Shown: positions 43,667-50,686, counted from the stretch's first letter. The stretch is DNA of 64,000 nt from Blastopirellula retiformator (GCF_007859755.1 NZ_SJPF01000001.1:1538082-1602081), one strand, 5' to 3'. Translations and numbers: made by a program. The notes: a model not told the origin generated them from the letters alone.

Positions 43667-44068
43667 ATGTGCCGGAACAAACGAGTCTTGGTGATCGACG
43701 ATGAAACCGACATTCAGCTAGGCGTTAGTTGTTGGTTGCGTCACGCCGGCTACGAAACGATCATTGCGAAAGATGGATTCGAAGGGTTGGAGATCGCCGG
43801 CCAAACGACGCCTGATTTAATCCTGTTGGACATGTTGATGCCGAAAATGGATGGCTTGAAGACCTTGGGAGAACTGCGGGCCAAGACCGAAACCGGCGAT
43901 ATTCCGGTCGTGATGCTGTCGGCGAGCCTACGCGACGAGCAGCGGGCCTTGGACGCCGGCGCTCGCTACTTTGTGAAAAAACCATACGAGGGAAAGCGAC
44001 TCGTTTCGACGGTCAACGCCGTCTTTGACGAAGCGGCGACAGAACCACCTGAAGTTGTGCAACCATGA
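43667..44068 (+). CDS. Stand-alone receiver (CheY-like) protein
   Basis: A 133-residue single receiver domain with AAGGGGA before ATG 43667. The catalytic set is complete: LVIDDETD, Asp in LILLDMLMPKMDG, Ser in VVMLSASLRD, Lys in YFVKKPYEG. No output domain. Its TGA overlaps the next ATG (ATGA), implying coupled translation. Confidence 0.88.
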   Translation: MCRNKRVLVIDDETDIQLGVSCWLRHAGYETIIAKDGFEGLEIAGQTTPDLILLDMLMPKMDGLKTLGELRAKTETGDIPVVMLSASLRDEQRALDAGARYFVKKPYEGKRLVSTVNAVFDEAATEPPEVVQP

Positions 44069-44481
44069 AGTTGGAGAACGTATCGATGGGCTTTCGAACG
44101 CTGATTGCGGATGACGACGCTGATATTGTCGAACTGTTGGCGTTTCATTGTCGCCAGAAAGGACTTGGGGTTCACTTCGCCTGCAACGCAATGACGACGT
44201 TGCAAAAGGCGGAGCGAGTCATGCCAGACGTGATTATCCTCGACGTTAACATGCCGCAGGGTAACGGCCTAAGCGTATGTGAAATGCTGGCGAATCATCA
44301 TCGCCTAAGCGGAGTCCCGGTCATCATTTTGACCGGCTGCTCCAGCGAAGAGACGATTCGCCGATGTCATTCGTTGTGCGCCTACTACGTTCCGAAGTGT
44401 GCGAACATTTGGGCGCGGATCGAACCGCTATTGGATGAACTCTTGACTACCGGAGAAGAAACTCATGCAGTCGCCAGCTAA
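44065..44481 (+). CDS. Stand-alone receiver protein with altered Lys-Pro motif
   Basis: A 138-residue receiver domain (start 44065 by ATGA overlap; ATG 44086 possible). It has LIADDDAD, Asp in VIILDVNMPQGNG and Thr in VIILTGCSS. The final motif reads YYVPKCAN instead of KP: the Lys is kept but the following cis-Pro is Cys, and several Cys/His residues cluster in the second half (RRCHSLCAYYVPKC). This could alter signalling or bind metal. It overlaps the next gene by 17 bases. Confidence 0.82.
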   Translation: MKLENVSMGFRTLIADDDADIVELLAFHCRQKGLGVHFACNAMTTLQKAERVMPDVIILDVNMPQGNGLSVCEMLANHHRLSGVPVIILTGCSSEETIRRCHSLCAYYVPKCANIWARIEPLLDELLTTGEETHAVAS

Positions 44482-44980
44482 ACCGAATGTTCCGTCGTCC
44501 ACCGACGATGCGAAGCACAATGTAGAGATCGACGATATCTTCGCGATGTGCTCCGCCGGCGCCGATGACGCGTTGTGGGGCGAAGATTTCGAGCGGCTGG
44601 AGCCCGGGTCGGAACGTCCGTGGGTGTTGACGATCGAAGATGATGACGACTTCGCCGCGATGTTGCGGATCAAGCTCGAAGAGGTCGGCTTCCGCACAAT
44701 TCGCGCTGGGGTCGGCATGGAAGGCTATCGTCGCGCCTTTTTTGACGCGCCGAAAGCGATCTTGCTCGACTACGAATTGCCGATGGGGCAGGGGGACTAC
44801 GTCCTGGGACGGCTGAAAGAGTCGCCGGCTACCGCCAGCATTCCTGTGATTGTCCTGACCGGGCGACGCGATACGCCGCTGGAGCGAAAAATGCGAATGC
44901 TGGGCGCGGACGAGTTCTTGACCAAGCCGGTCGATTGGAATCGCCTGACTACGACGTTGACCGATTTGGTACCGGCATAG
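44465..44980 (+). CDS. Stand-alone receiver protein with 50-residue N-terminal extension
   Basis: A 171-residue protein. The first 50 residues are acidic and polar (DDIFAMCSAGADDALWGEDF) and not part of the fold. The receiver has LTIEDDDDF, Asp in AILLDYELPMGQGD, Thr in VIVLTGRRD and Lys in EFLTKPVDW. The fourth receiver-only or receiver-led gene in a row, overlapping its upstream neighbour by 17 bases. Confidence 0.85.
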   Translation: MQSPAKPNVPSSTDDAKHNVEIDDIFAMCSAGADDALWGEDFERLEPGSERPWVLTIEDDDDFAAMLRIKLEEVGFRTIRAGVGMEGYRRAFFDAPKAILLDYELPMGQGDYVLGRLKESPATASIPVIVLTGRRDTPLERKMRMLGADEFLTKPVDWNRLTTTLTDLVPA

Positions 44981-45032
44981 CCAACGTATGACTGTTCGGC
45001 GCGCAGGGAAACTCAAGAATGAGGGCGGCGAT

Positions 45033-46652
45033 ATGAGTCGACGGATCACTCTGTATCGACGCTTGTTGAGCTCGCACTTGCAGGTCGCCATGTTCGGACT
45101 TGGCGTCCTGCTGATTACGGCCGTCTTAAACGTGCTCGTGCGGAACTCGCTACCGCCACCGGCGGAACTAAGCCGCCTGGCGTCGGATATTGGCGACCAG
45201 CAGTCGGGCGAGCTGCTCCATCGCTTACAGTTGGCCAGAGACGCGGCGAACTTGTCGATGGTCGTCGCCATCGCTCTCTTTTTCGCGCTGCTCAACATCG
45301 CCTTCTTCGTCGCGCGGCGAAATGCCCGGCAATTGGTGGAGCCGGTCACAGCCCTGTCGCACGCGATGCATCAACTGGCCAATGGCGAACGGAAGGCCGA
45401 CGTGCCGGTCGTATCTGACGATGAGTTGGGAGAACTGACGCGTAGCTTCAACCAGATGCGGTACGAAATTGACGCTCAGCATCGGGCCATTGTCGAAACC
45501 AACGACAAGCTGCGGCGATTCGAGTATCGATTTCGGGCGACTTTCGACCTGGCCCCAGCCGCGATGGTCATGATCGACAAAGCGGGAACTATTGTGCTGG
45601 TGAACGCCGCGACCGAAAAGCTGTTCGGCTATGCCCGCGACGAACTGATTGGGCAGCGGGTCGAACTGCTGGTGCCCGATCGCTATTGCGAAGAGCATCC
45701 CGCCAACCGGGACAAATACTTTCTGAATCCGACCGTGCGGCCGATGGGGGGGCGTCGCGACGTCTTTGGGCTGCGGAGCGACGGGGCCGAGGTTTCGATC
45801 GAAATTGGACTAGGTCCGCTAGAGACCGAAGAGGGGAATTTCGTCCTGGCGGCGATCGTCGACATCTCGGAACGAGAGCGTCTGAAGAACGACCTGGTCC
45901 GGGTTAACGAAACACTGGCGCAAAACAATGAAGAGTTGGAGCAGTTCGCCTACATCGCGTCTCACGATCTGCAGGAGCCGCTGGTCAAGATCTCGTCATA
46001 CTGCCAACTGTTGAAAGAGGACAAGGGAGATCGACTCGACGAAGAGGGGATCGAATTCTTAGACGTCGCCATCGATGGCGCCGAACGTCTGCGAACGCTC
46101 ATCCGCGACTTGCTCGAGTTTTGCCGGATCACGACCCGCGGCAAGCCGGTCACGTCGGTCAATCCGAATCGCGTCATCCAGGCCGTGATCGACAACCTGG
46201 AAGTGACCATCGAAGAGTCGGAAGCCGAAATCACCGTCGACGAATTTCCGCCGGTCATGGCGGATGAGAGCCAATTGGCTTTGCTCTTGCAAAACCTGAT
46301 CGGGAACGCGATGAAGTACCGCAAGGAGGTTGCCCCCCGAATCCACATTGGCGGCCGTCCCTGCGAGCAAGAGTTCGAGTTTTGCATCAAAGACAACGGG
46401 ATCGGCATCGACCCGAAGCACTTTGAGAAGGTATTCGTCATTTTTCAGCGGCTGCACAATCGCCACGAATTTAGCGGCACCGGCATCGGCCTGGCCGTCT
46501 GCAAGCGAATCGTCCAGCGCAGCGGCGGCCGGATCTGGGTCGAATCGACTCCTGGCCAGGGGAGCGCTTTCTATTTCACGTTGCCGCTGGGCGAAAATCG
46601 TCCAGCACGTGAGGAGAGCCTCGGTTTTGGCGAGGTTGCAGCTTCTCACTAG
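45033..46652 (+). CDS. Membrane histidine kinase with HAMP and PAS domains
   Basis: A 539-residue sensor kinase from ATG 45033 (GAGGGCGG nine bases before); ATG 44988 is an alternative. Two TM helices flank a short periplasmic loop (AMFGLGVLLITAVLNVLV and NLSMVVAIALFFALLNIAFF). HAMP follows (VEPVTALSHAMHQLANGERK), then a PAS domain (TFDLAPAAMVMIDKAG, then LVNAATEKLFGYARDELIGQ), HisKA with phytochrome-type H box YIASHDLQEPLVKISSY, and HATPase (NLIGNAMKYRKEVAP, DNGIGIDPKHFEKVF, FSGTGIGLAVCKRI). Last gene of the operon. Confidence 0.9.
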   Translation: MSRRITLYRRLLSSHLQVAMFGLGVLLITAVLNVLVRNSLPPPAELSRLASDIGDQQSGELLHRLQLARDAANLSMVVAIALFFALLNIAFFVARRNARQLVEPVTALSHAMHQLANGERKADVPVVSDDELGELTRSFNQMRYEIDAQHRAIVETNDKLRRFEYRFRATFDLAPAAMVMIDKAGTIVLVNAATEKLFGYARDELIGQRVELLVPDRYCEEHPANRDKYFLNPTVRPMGGRRDVFGLRSDGAEVSIEIGLGPLETEEGNFVLAAIVDISERERLKNDLVRVNETLAQNNEELEQFAYIASHDLQEPLVKISSYCQLLKEDKGDRLDEEGIEFLDVAIDGAERLRTLIRDLLEFCRITTRGKPVTSVNPNRVIQAVIDNLEVTIEESEAEITVDEFPPVMADESQLALLLQNLIGNAMKYRKEVAPRIHIGGRPCEQEFEFCIKDNGIGIDPKHFEKVFVIFQRLHNRHEFSGTGIGLAVCKRIVQRSGGRIWVESTPGQGSAFYFTLPLGENRPAREESLGFGEVAASH

Positions 46653-46807
46653 TGGCCGCGTTATTCAGCCGAGCAGGGTGTTGTTCTCGCGCGTGGAGAT
46701 CAGCCCGATTCTTAGAACCTGCTCATCTGCTGGACCTGACATTTTACCGTCTCCGCCCGTGCCGCGAACAAAATCGGCCGCCTTTGTTGATCCCTTATCC
46801 GAAATTT

Positions 46808-46828
46808 GAGTGACCATTGGTGTCACTC
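46808..46828. promoter_or_regulatory. Operator-like inverted repeat upstream of the island operon
   Basis: A perfect repeat GAGTGAC-N7-GTCACTC lies 30 bases before the -35 box of the island promoter. The seven-base spacing fits one helical turn between half-sites, so a dimeric regulator site is likely. It could alternatively be a weak hairpin at the end of the kinase operon, but there is no T run. Confidence 0.5.
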
Positions 46829-46857
46829 TGGCGCCGTATGATTTAGAGATTGCTCAA

Positions 46858-46887
46858 TTGACATTCCCCAGGTTGGGGGTGATAACT
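46858..46887 (+). promoter_or_regulatory. Near-consensus housekeeping promoter of the island operon
   Basis: TTGACA (46858-46863), then 17 or 18 bases, then GATAAC/ATAACT (46881-46887). The predicted start of transcription is near 46894, about 20 bases before the ATG, with GGAGGGG at 46902-46908 as ribosome site. A fully consensus -35 box stands out in this window. Confidence 0.7.
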
Positions 46888-46915
46888 TTAGACACTGCAC
46901 CGGAGGGGAGAAGAA

Positions 46916-47320
46916 ATGAAGGTTGTTTATGTCGCAGGCCCATACCGAGCAGAAAGTGAGTATGGGGTTCTTGTCAACATTCAGAAGGCAGAGCGGTTGG
47001 CATTGAGGGTTTGGTTAGCCGGCGCGGCTTGTATTTGCCCTCACAAGAACACCGCCTTTTTTGGCGGTGCTACTCACGACAACGTTTGGCTTGAAGGTGA
47101 CAAGGAAATGATTAAACGTTGTGATGCGATTGTGTGTACTGAAGGTTGGGAGAGTTCGATAGGGGCGTGTGGCGAGGTCGACCTCGCACGGACGCTAGGT
47201 ATACCTGTGTTTGAGCAATTCGAAGAGTTCGAGGAATGGCTAAAGCGAGAAAGTCCAGAATTCCCACGCCAAAAACCAGTTGGCAACGAATCATCGAAAG
47301 ACACTTCGTCTATGACGTAA
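46916..47320 (+). CDS. DUF4406 / nucleoside 2-deoxyribosyltransferase-like protein
   Basis: A 134-residue Rossmann-like protein. The N-terminus VVYVAGPYRAESEYGVLVNI matches the 'VYvAGPy..' opening of DUF4406 and nucleoside deoxyribosyltransferase-like proteins, and the Glu-Gly-Asp and Cys-Asp segment (EGDKEMIKRCDAIVCTEGWE) plus SIGACGEVDLARTLGIPVFE corresponds to the substrate-pocket and active-site region (SxGxxxExxxA) of that family. These enzymes cleave or exchange N-glycosidic bonds of nucleotides, and relatives occur in phage and in conflict systems. Base composition is lower in GC than the genes on either side. First gene of the island operon; its end overlaps the next gene by 85 bases. 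Confidence 0.75.
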   Translation: MKVVYVAGPYRAESEYGVLVNIQKAERLALRVWLAGAACICPHKNTAFFGGATHDNVWLEGDKEMIKRCDAIVCTEGWESSIGACGEVDLARTLGIPVFEQFEEFEEWLKRESPEFPRQKPVGNESSKDTSSMT

Positions 47321-47991
47321 TCATCGCGTGGTTTGCGCTGTTTGCTGGGGCGGCGACAGCAATGCGTTCGTTCGCAGTGGGAAAGTGGCCTGATTTTATC
47401 GCTGGTTGCCTTTATGTGATCGGTGCCTTGGGAATCGTAGTACTTGCATGCCTGAAATTTCGAGCGCAGTGGAAGAAACAAGAAGATGAAGACTCGATCC
47501 ACGATTTGGAAGCGTGCCTGTACGTCCTGCATCATCAGTTGATGCAGGCAGTGCCTCGCGAAGCAAGGCAGGACACGCGTATTCGGCTGACAATTCACGT
47601 GCCGGATTTTGAAAATAGCAAGCTAGTTCAGGCGTTGGACTACGTCGGCGGAGATCCAGACGAACCTACGTCACGTAGAAAGTTCAATATAAAGGCGGGC
47701 ATTATTGGTCGAGCTATAACTAAAGACCGTTGCATCACTGCAAAACGTGAAAACAATGACGCGGCCCTGTTTTTTAAGGATCTGACGGAGGTCTGGGGTT
47801 TTACGAAGGCGGAAGCGAAGCGTTTGGATCCACTTACAAGATCTTGGGTAGCGATTCCAATTGGCTCCCCTATACAGGGGGTGCTGTATGCGGATTCAAC
47901 TTGTGTTGATTTTTTTGACGATGAATCAGTGCTGCAATTATTTCCCGCTGTAGCCGTTGCAATCAGCAGGTACATTGAAGTTAGATACTGA
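47236..47991 (+). CDS. Two-TM protein with GAF-like sensor domain
   Basis: A 251-residue protein. The start at ATG 47236 lies 85 bases inside the upstream gene, but no alternative start exists before the first TM. Helices VIIAWFALFAGAATAM and FIAGCLYVIGALGIVVLACL form a membrane hairpin, followed by a short helical stalk (DSIHDLEACLYVLHHQLMQA). A GAF-like domain follows (IRLTIHVPDF, GIIGRAITKDRCITA, RSWVAIPIGSPIQGVLYADS, FFDDESVLQLFPAVAVAISR). GAF domains bind small ligands such as nucleotides. With the upstream nucleotide-modifying enzyme it could be a membrane effector or sensor of a nucleotide signal; that is inference. Confidence 0.7.
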   Translation: MAKARKSRIPTPKTSWQRIIERHFVYDVIIAWFALFAGAATAMRSFAVGKWPDFIAGCLYVIGALGIVVLACLKFRAQWKKQEDEDSIHDLEACLYVLHHQLMQAVPREARQDTRIRLTIHVPDFENSKLVQALDYVGGDPDEPTSRRKFNIKAGIIGRAITKDRCITAKRENNDAALFFKDLTEVWGFTKAEAKRLDPLTRSWVAIPIGSPIQGVLYADSTCVDFFDDESVLQLFPAVAVAISRYIEVRY

Positions 47992-48013
47992 TCGCGATTA
48001 TGGAGGCAATTTA

Positions 48014-48241
48014 ATGGACGGCCAAATCCTTCACGGAAATGTCCAGCGACAATCGAGCGAAATTGCTTCTTCGATGATCCCGGTGACACATTCTGGTAGG
48101 ACGATCACAGCAAGATCGTTTCTCTTGCCGGAAGAATCACAAGAAGAAATCGCGTCGATTTTGGGAGCACGTCGAAAGAGCAAAAAAAAGACAATCACCG
48201 AACGACGAAACCGAGCCGCAAAGAAAAATTCAGGCGAGTAA
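48014..48241 (+). CDS. Small basic protein of the island operon
   Basis: A 75-residue protein with GGAGG seven bases before ATG 48014. The first two thirds are neutral (MIPVTHSGRTITARSFLLPE), and the end is strongly basic (ARRKSKKKTITERRNRAAKK), suggesting nucleic-acid binding or an intrinsically disordered tail. No family recognised. It starts 22 bases after the two-TM gene and shares its low-GC composition. Confidence 0.6.
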   Translation: MDGQILHGNVQRQSSEIASSMIPVTHSGRTITARSFLLPEESQEEIASILGARRKSKKKTITERRNRAAKKNSGE

Positions 48242-48392
48242 GATCGGCGAATTTCTTCTTAGGGCCGATGCTCTTGAGTCCGTACTTCGTCCAACACGCC
48301 GTTAATGGACAAAACTGCAAGTGGCAAAGGGTGCCAAGACTGATATTGCGCGGAAATGTCCCAGCCGAGAAAGTGGACCCAAGAAACAAAAA

Positions 48393-48421
48393 AAGGACTC
48401 GCGTCATCGACGCAAGTCCTT
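48393..48421 (-). terminator. Intrinsic terminator of the tRNA-Ser gene
   Basis: AAGGACT-C-GCGT (48393-48404) pairs with ACGC-A-AGTCCTT (48410-48421). On the minus strand it is followed by a run of eight T. It lies 27 bases after the tRNA 3' end, and could also stop the island operon from the other side. Confidence 0.75.
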
Positions 48422-48447
48422 ATCTCAATAGCCTTTTCGGCCAAAAG

Positions 48448-48529
48448 CGGAGGGCAAGGGAGTCGAACCCTCAACCCGTTGCCGGGCGCCTGATTTCGAG
48501 TCAGGTTGCTAACCATTCGCGTACCCTCC
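48448..48529 (-). tRNA. tRNA-Ser, anticodon CGA
   Basis: The minus strand folds as a class II tRNA. The acceptor stem is GGAGGGT with GCCCTCC (last pair T-G), the anticodon stem CCTGA/TCAGG with loop CTCGAAA (anticodon CGA, reading UCG), there is a long variable arm CCCG-GCAA-CGGG, and the T arm contains TTCGACT. Discriminator G; the CCA end is not encoded. The length of 82 bases is short for tRNA-Ser but the parts are all present. Confidence 0.9.
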
Positions 48530-48543
48530 AGGCGAAGTCCCTT

Positions 48544-48571
48544 AGTTTAACGTTGGACGCTTAATAGACAA
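48544..48571 (-). promoter_or_regulatory. Possible promoter of tRNA-Ser
   Basis: On the minus strand TTGTCT (48571-48566), a 16-base spacer and TAAACT (48549-48544) stand about 15 bases before the mature tRNA 5' end. A modest match to the -35/-10 consensus. Confidence 0.4.
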
Positions 48572-48961
48572 GTCCGCCCCCGCGATGGTTCGTCTGGGAA
48601 ATTAGGGCGGCGGCGTCTCATCTTGAAACAGATTTTGGCCTGCGTCTCCGTCTGAAACGGGGCCCACAGCGAACAGCGTTGAATTTTGCTGTTCAATTTT
48701 GACCAACACCAACGTCGGTAGGGAATGCATGCATTATGCGGTTTGGGGCGATGTTGGCAGGATCGAAACCAGTCTGGCGGAATGGCTGTCGGCGGACCAC
48801 CAACAAAACGTGAGCAAAACCGCCGAAGAGTGACCAAAATTGAGAAAATCGACGATTTTCGCGCCTTTTGGCCTGTTTGGTTTGCCGTTTGCTTCTACAA
48901 CTTTTCCGCTCACGCAAGGTAAATGGATTTTCCTCGATTATTCCCCCAGGAGCTTAAGCTT
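48572..48961. other. 390-base region before csrA
   Basis: Shows no supported gene. The last 60 bases form the csrA leader and contain two GGA triplets (in AATGGATT and in the ribosome site CAGGAGC) that could be CsrA contact points. No hairpin strong enough to call. Confidence 0.4.
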
Positions 48962-49195
48962 ATGTTGGTTCTAACACGCAAACCGGGCGAAACCATCCGT
49001 ATCGGCGATGATATCGTGATCACCATCAGCCAGTTGAAGGGTGGCCGCGTTCGTGTTGGCATCGACGCCCCGGCCGAAATGGGAATTCGCCGTGGTGAAT
49101 TGGATGACCACCAAGACAAGCAGCCAGAGCTGCCAGCCGCGATTCCGTTCTATTCGCACGCTGGTACGCATGCGCAAAACTCCTACGTCGGCTAA
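48962..49195 (+). CDS. csrA: Carbon storage regulator CsrA
   Basis: RNA-binding post-transcriptional regulator that binds GGA motifs in mRNA leaders. From ATG 48962 (AGGAG nine bases upstream) it has 77 residues and opens with the standard MLVLTRKPGETIRIGDDIVI. The RNA-binding Arg near residue 44 is present in APAEMGIRRGELDD, and the N-terminal LTRK is intact. The C-terminal tail (after about residue 50) is longer than in E. coli CsrA and polar. The earlier ATG 48923 has no ribosome site. Confidence 0.93.
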   Translation: MLVLTRKPGETIRIGDDIVITISQLKGGRVRVGIDAPAEMGIRRGELDDHQDKQPELPAAIPFYSHAGTHAQNSYVG

Positions 49196-49409
49196 TTATC
49201 CGGCCACGTCGGCAGCAAATAGATCGCGACGGATCACCACGCCGGGTGGTGGGTCGCACGTCGTGTGCATTGTGCCGCTTGTATTCGATAGTCTCGCTTT
49301 AAGTCCTTAGTCAGAAAACCTTTGTCTCTGCTAGCAACCCGTCGATAACTATCCCTGTCGCCAAGAGCGATTGGGAACAAACGACGAGACAACAGCGGAG
49401 GAGGCGTTT

Positions 49410-49742
49410 ATGGCAAAGAAGGATACTTACCGAATCGTGACCCGCGGTCAAAATGGTCAACTGCGGATCAAAGATTACGATACCGCGGAACCTCTGCTGA
49501 AGATGCACATCCAAGTCGGCGTCGAAGATTGCAGCACCGATCTTGGACTGCGCGGAATGCCGATCTTTCGTGGCTTGATTGGTCCGATGCCCGAGGGCAA
49601 GAACGTGATTCGTTATGAATCGCCTGACGTCTTCGAATCGCTGACCAAAGAATGGAGCACGACAAAAACCAAGCGTCGTCGTCGCACCGCCCGTCCTGAC
49701 GGTCTAACTTCCGACGTAAAGTCGGACGACGCCACGACCTAG
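49410..49742 (+). CDS. Small conserved-looking protein of unknown function
   Basis: A 110-residue protein from ATG 49410 with GGAGGAGG close upstream. It opens MAKKDTYRIVTRGQNGQLRI and has a compact strand-rich body (MHIQVGVEDCSTDLGLRGMP, RGLIGPMPEGKNVIRYES), with a basic patch TKTKRRRRTARP near the end, so nucleic-acid or ribosome contact is possible. No family recognised. It lies 214 bases after csrA and is followed by a structured intergenic element. Confidence 0.65.
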   Translation: MAKKDTYRIVTRGQNGQLRIKDYDTAEPLLKMHIQVGVEDCSTDLGLRGMPIFRGLIGPMPEGKNVIRYESPDVFESLTKEWSTTKTKRRRRTARPDGLTSDVKSDDATT

Positions 49743-49769
49743 CGCCGATTTTCTACCGTACACCTCCCT

Positions 49770-49910
49770 GCGACTTTGGTGGGACCTGTTGCCGCCAAAG
49801 TCGCCGAAGTAAGCCCCTAGCCGGGGAGTCGAGAGGCGCTTCGTCGAACGCGCGACTGGGCGCCGAACGACCACTACCCCGAGCCTCTCCACTCTCCGGC
49901 TGGCTTACCT
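49770..49910. other. Structured intergenic element with two long stems
   Basis: A perfect ten-base stem GCGACTTTGG / CCAAAGTCGC (49770-49779, 49795-49804) is followed at once by a long imperfect stem. 49809-49838 (GTAAGCC...AGCCGG..GAGT.GAGAGGC) pairs with 49881-49908 (GCCTCTC.ACTC.CCGGCT.GGCTTAC). The 142-base region could be a bidirectional terminator or a small RNA; no known RNA motif is recognised. Confidence 0.5.
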
Positions 49911-49935
49911 CGCTTCTATATTGTAGATCGCTTAC

Positions 49936-50502
49936 CTACTCAAGCGCTCCGCCGCCACTGTGCTGCTCTTCGATATGGCGGAAGAAAACGAGCTTCGAGA
50001 GTTCGTACTGCGCTCCGTCCGCGCCGGCCGTCGCCAACCGCCGCTTGAGCTGCGCATAACGCTCGGTCGAACCGCCGCAATGCGAAATCGCGATTCGAAA
50101 CTGAATCGCCCGCTGCCAAAAGTCTCCCTCAAACGGCGCCATCAACAGCCGATAGGCGGGGGTGCTGCCAACCCGCGGACGACGGAACTCGCCCAAGACG
50201 CCCTCTCCGCCCAGCTTGGTTTCGACCGGGGTAAAGCGGAGGCCTTCGATATAAGGAGCGACCGCCGCCAGTTGCTCGGCATTTTCGACGGCCACCAGCA
50301 AATCGACCACGCCATCGCGAGCTGGCGCCAGCGGAATCGCCGTTCCGCCGACATGCTCGACCTCCGAAATCAAACCTTCGGCCGCAAATCGCAGGCTCGA
50401 TTTCATTTGCTCAAAGGCTTGGGGCCAGCGGGGGTCATAGGCGTACAACACAAGTGGACTCACTGAACTCGCTCCTCGGTCGGTGCTAGCGGCGGGCGGC
50501 AT
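49936..50502 (-). CDS. GrpB/UPF0157 family protein (nucleotidyltransferase-like fold)
   Basis: A 188-residue protein. After a short leader, VLYAYDPRWPQAFEQMKSSL and ISEVEHVGGTAIPLAPARDG match the GrpB pattern (YDP.W...F......, HVGSTAVPGL..KP.IDI). The canonical GST is GGT here, and the following Gly-Leu-Ala-Lys-Pro is replaced by LAPARDG, so it is a divergent member. GRIGVE-like C-terminal features are weak. GrpB proteins share a nucleotidyltransferase-like fold but their biochemical role is poorly known. It converges with the small gene at 49410 across the structured element. Confidence 0.7.
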   Translation of the reverse strand: MPPAASTDRGASSVSPLVLYAYDPRWPQAFEQMKSSLRFAAEGLISEVEHVGGTAIPLAPARDGVVDLLVAVENAEQLAAVAPYIEGLRFTPVETKLGGEGVLGEFRRPRVGSTPAYRLLMAPFEGDFWQRAIQFRIAISHCGGSTERYAQLKRRLATAGADGAQYELSKLVFFRHIEEQHSGGGALE

Positions 50503-50529
50503 TTACAACACGATTCCGGCGGCGATCGC

Positions 50530-50686
50530 CTAGCAGTCCGTTGATTTTCTCAACGGGCTGCTGGATCGCGGGGATGCGATCCCAAAATAGCGACGGAAGT
50601 CGTTATTTTGGGAGCCGCGAAGAGCTATGCTCTGAGCCTGGCGAGGTTGGAAAATGCCACGAGGGCATTTTTCAACAGGCAGCTAG
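50530..50686. repeat. MITE-like element of nested hairpins with imperfect terminal repeats
   Basis: The 157-base element starts CTAGCAGTCCGTTGA and ends with the inverted near match TCAACAGGCAGCTAG (12 of 15). Inside are a stem AGCAGTCCGTTGA/TCAACGGGCTGCT (50532-50562), GGATCGC/GCGATCC (50563-50582), CCCAAAATAgCGAC/GTCGtTATTTTGGG (50581-50612) and GAAAATGCC/GGCATTTTTC (50650-50673). No ORF. I recall the CCGTTGA...TCAACGG motif as frequent between planctomycete genes. Confidence 0.6.

Noticed and set aside
46653-46915. Attachment-site duplicate of the tRNA-Ser 3' end at the far side of the island
   Set aside because: I looked for the last 20-30 bases of the tRNA in this stretch and found no copy; there is also no integrase in the window, so tRNA integration remains unproven.
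46653-48445. Retron or CRISPR system in the low-GC island
   Set aside because: No reverse transcriptase, no cas gene and no repeat-spacer array are present in the island or elsewhere in the window.
48547-48837. 96-codon minus-strand frame upstream of csrA
   Set aside because: It overlaps the likely tRNA promoter, has an irregular composition with many Arg, Pro and Cys, and no ribosome site.
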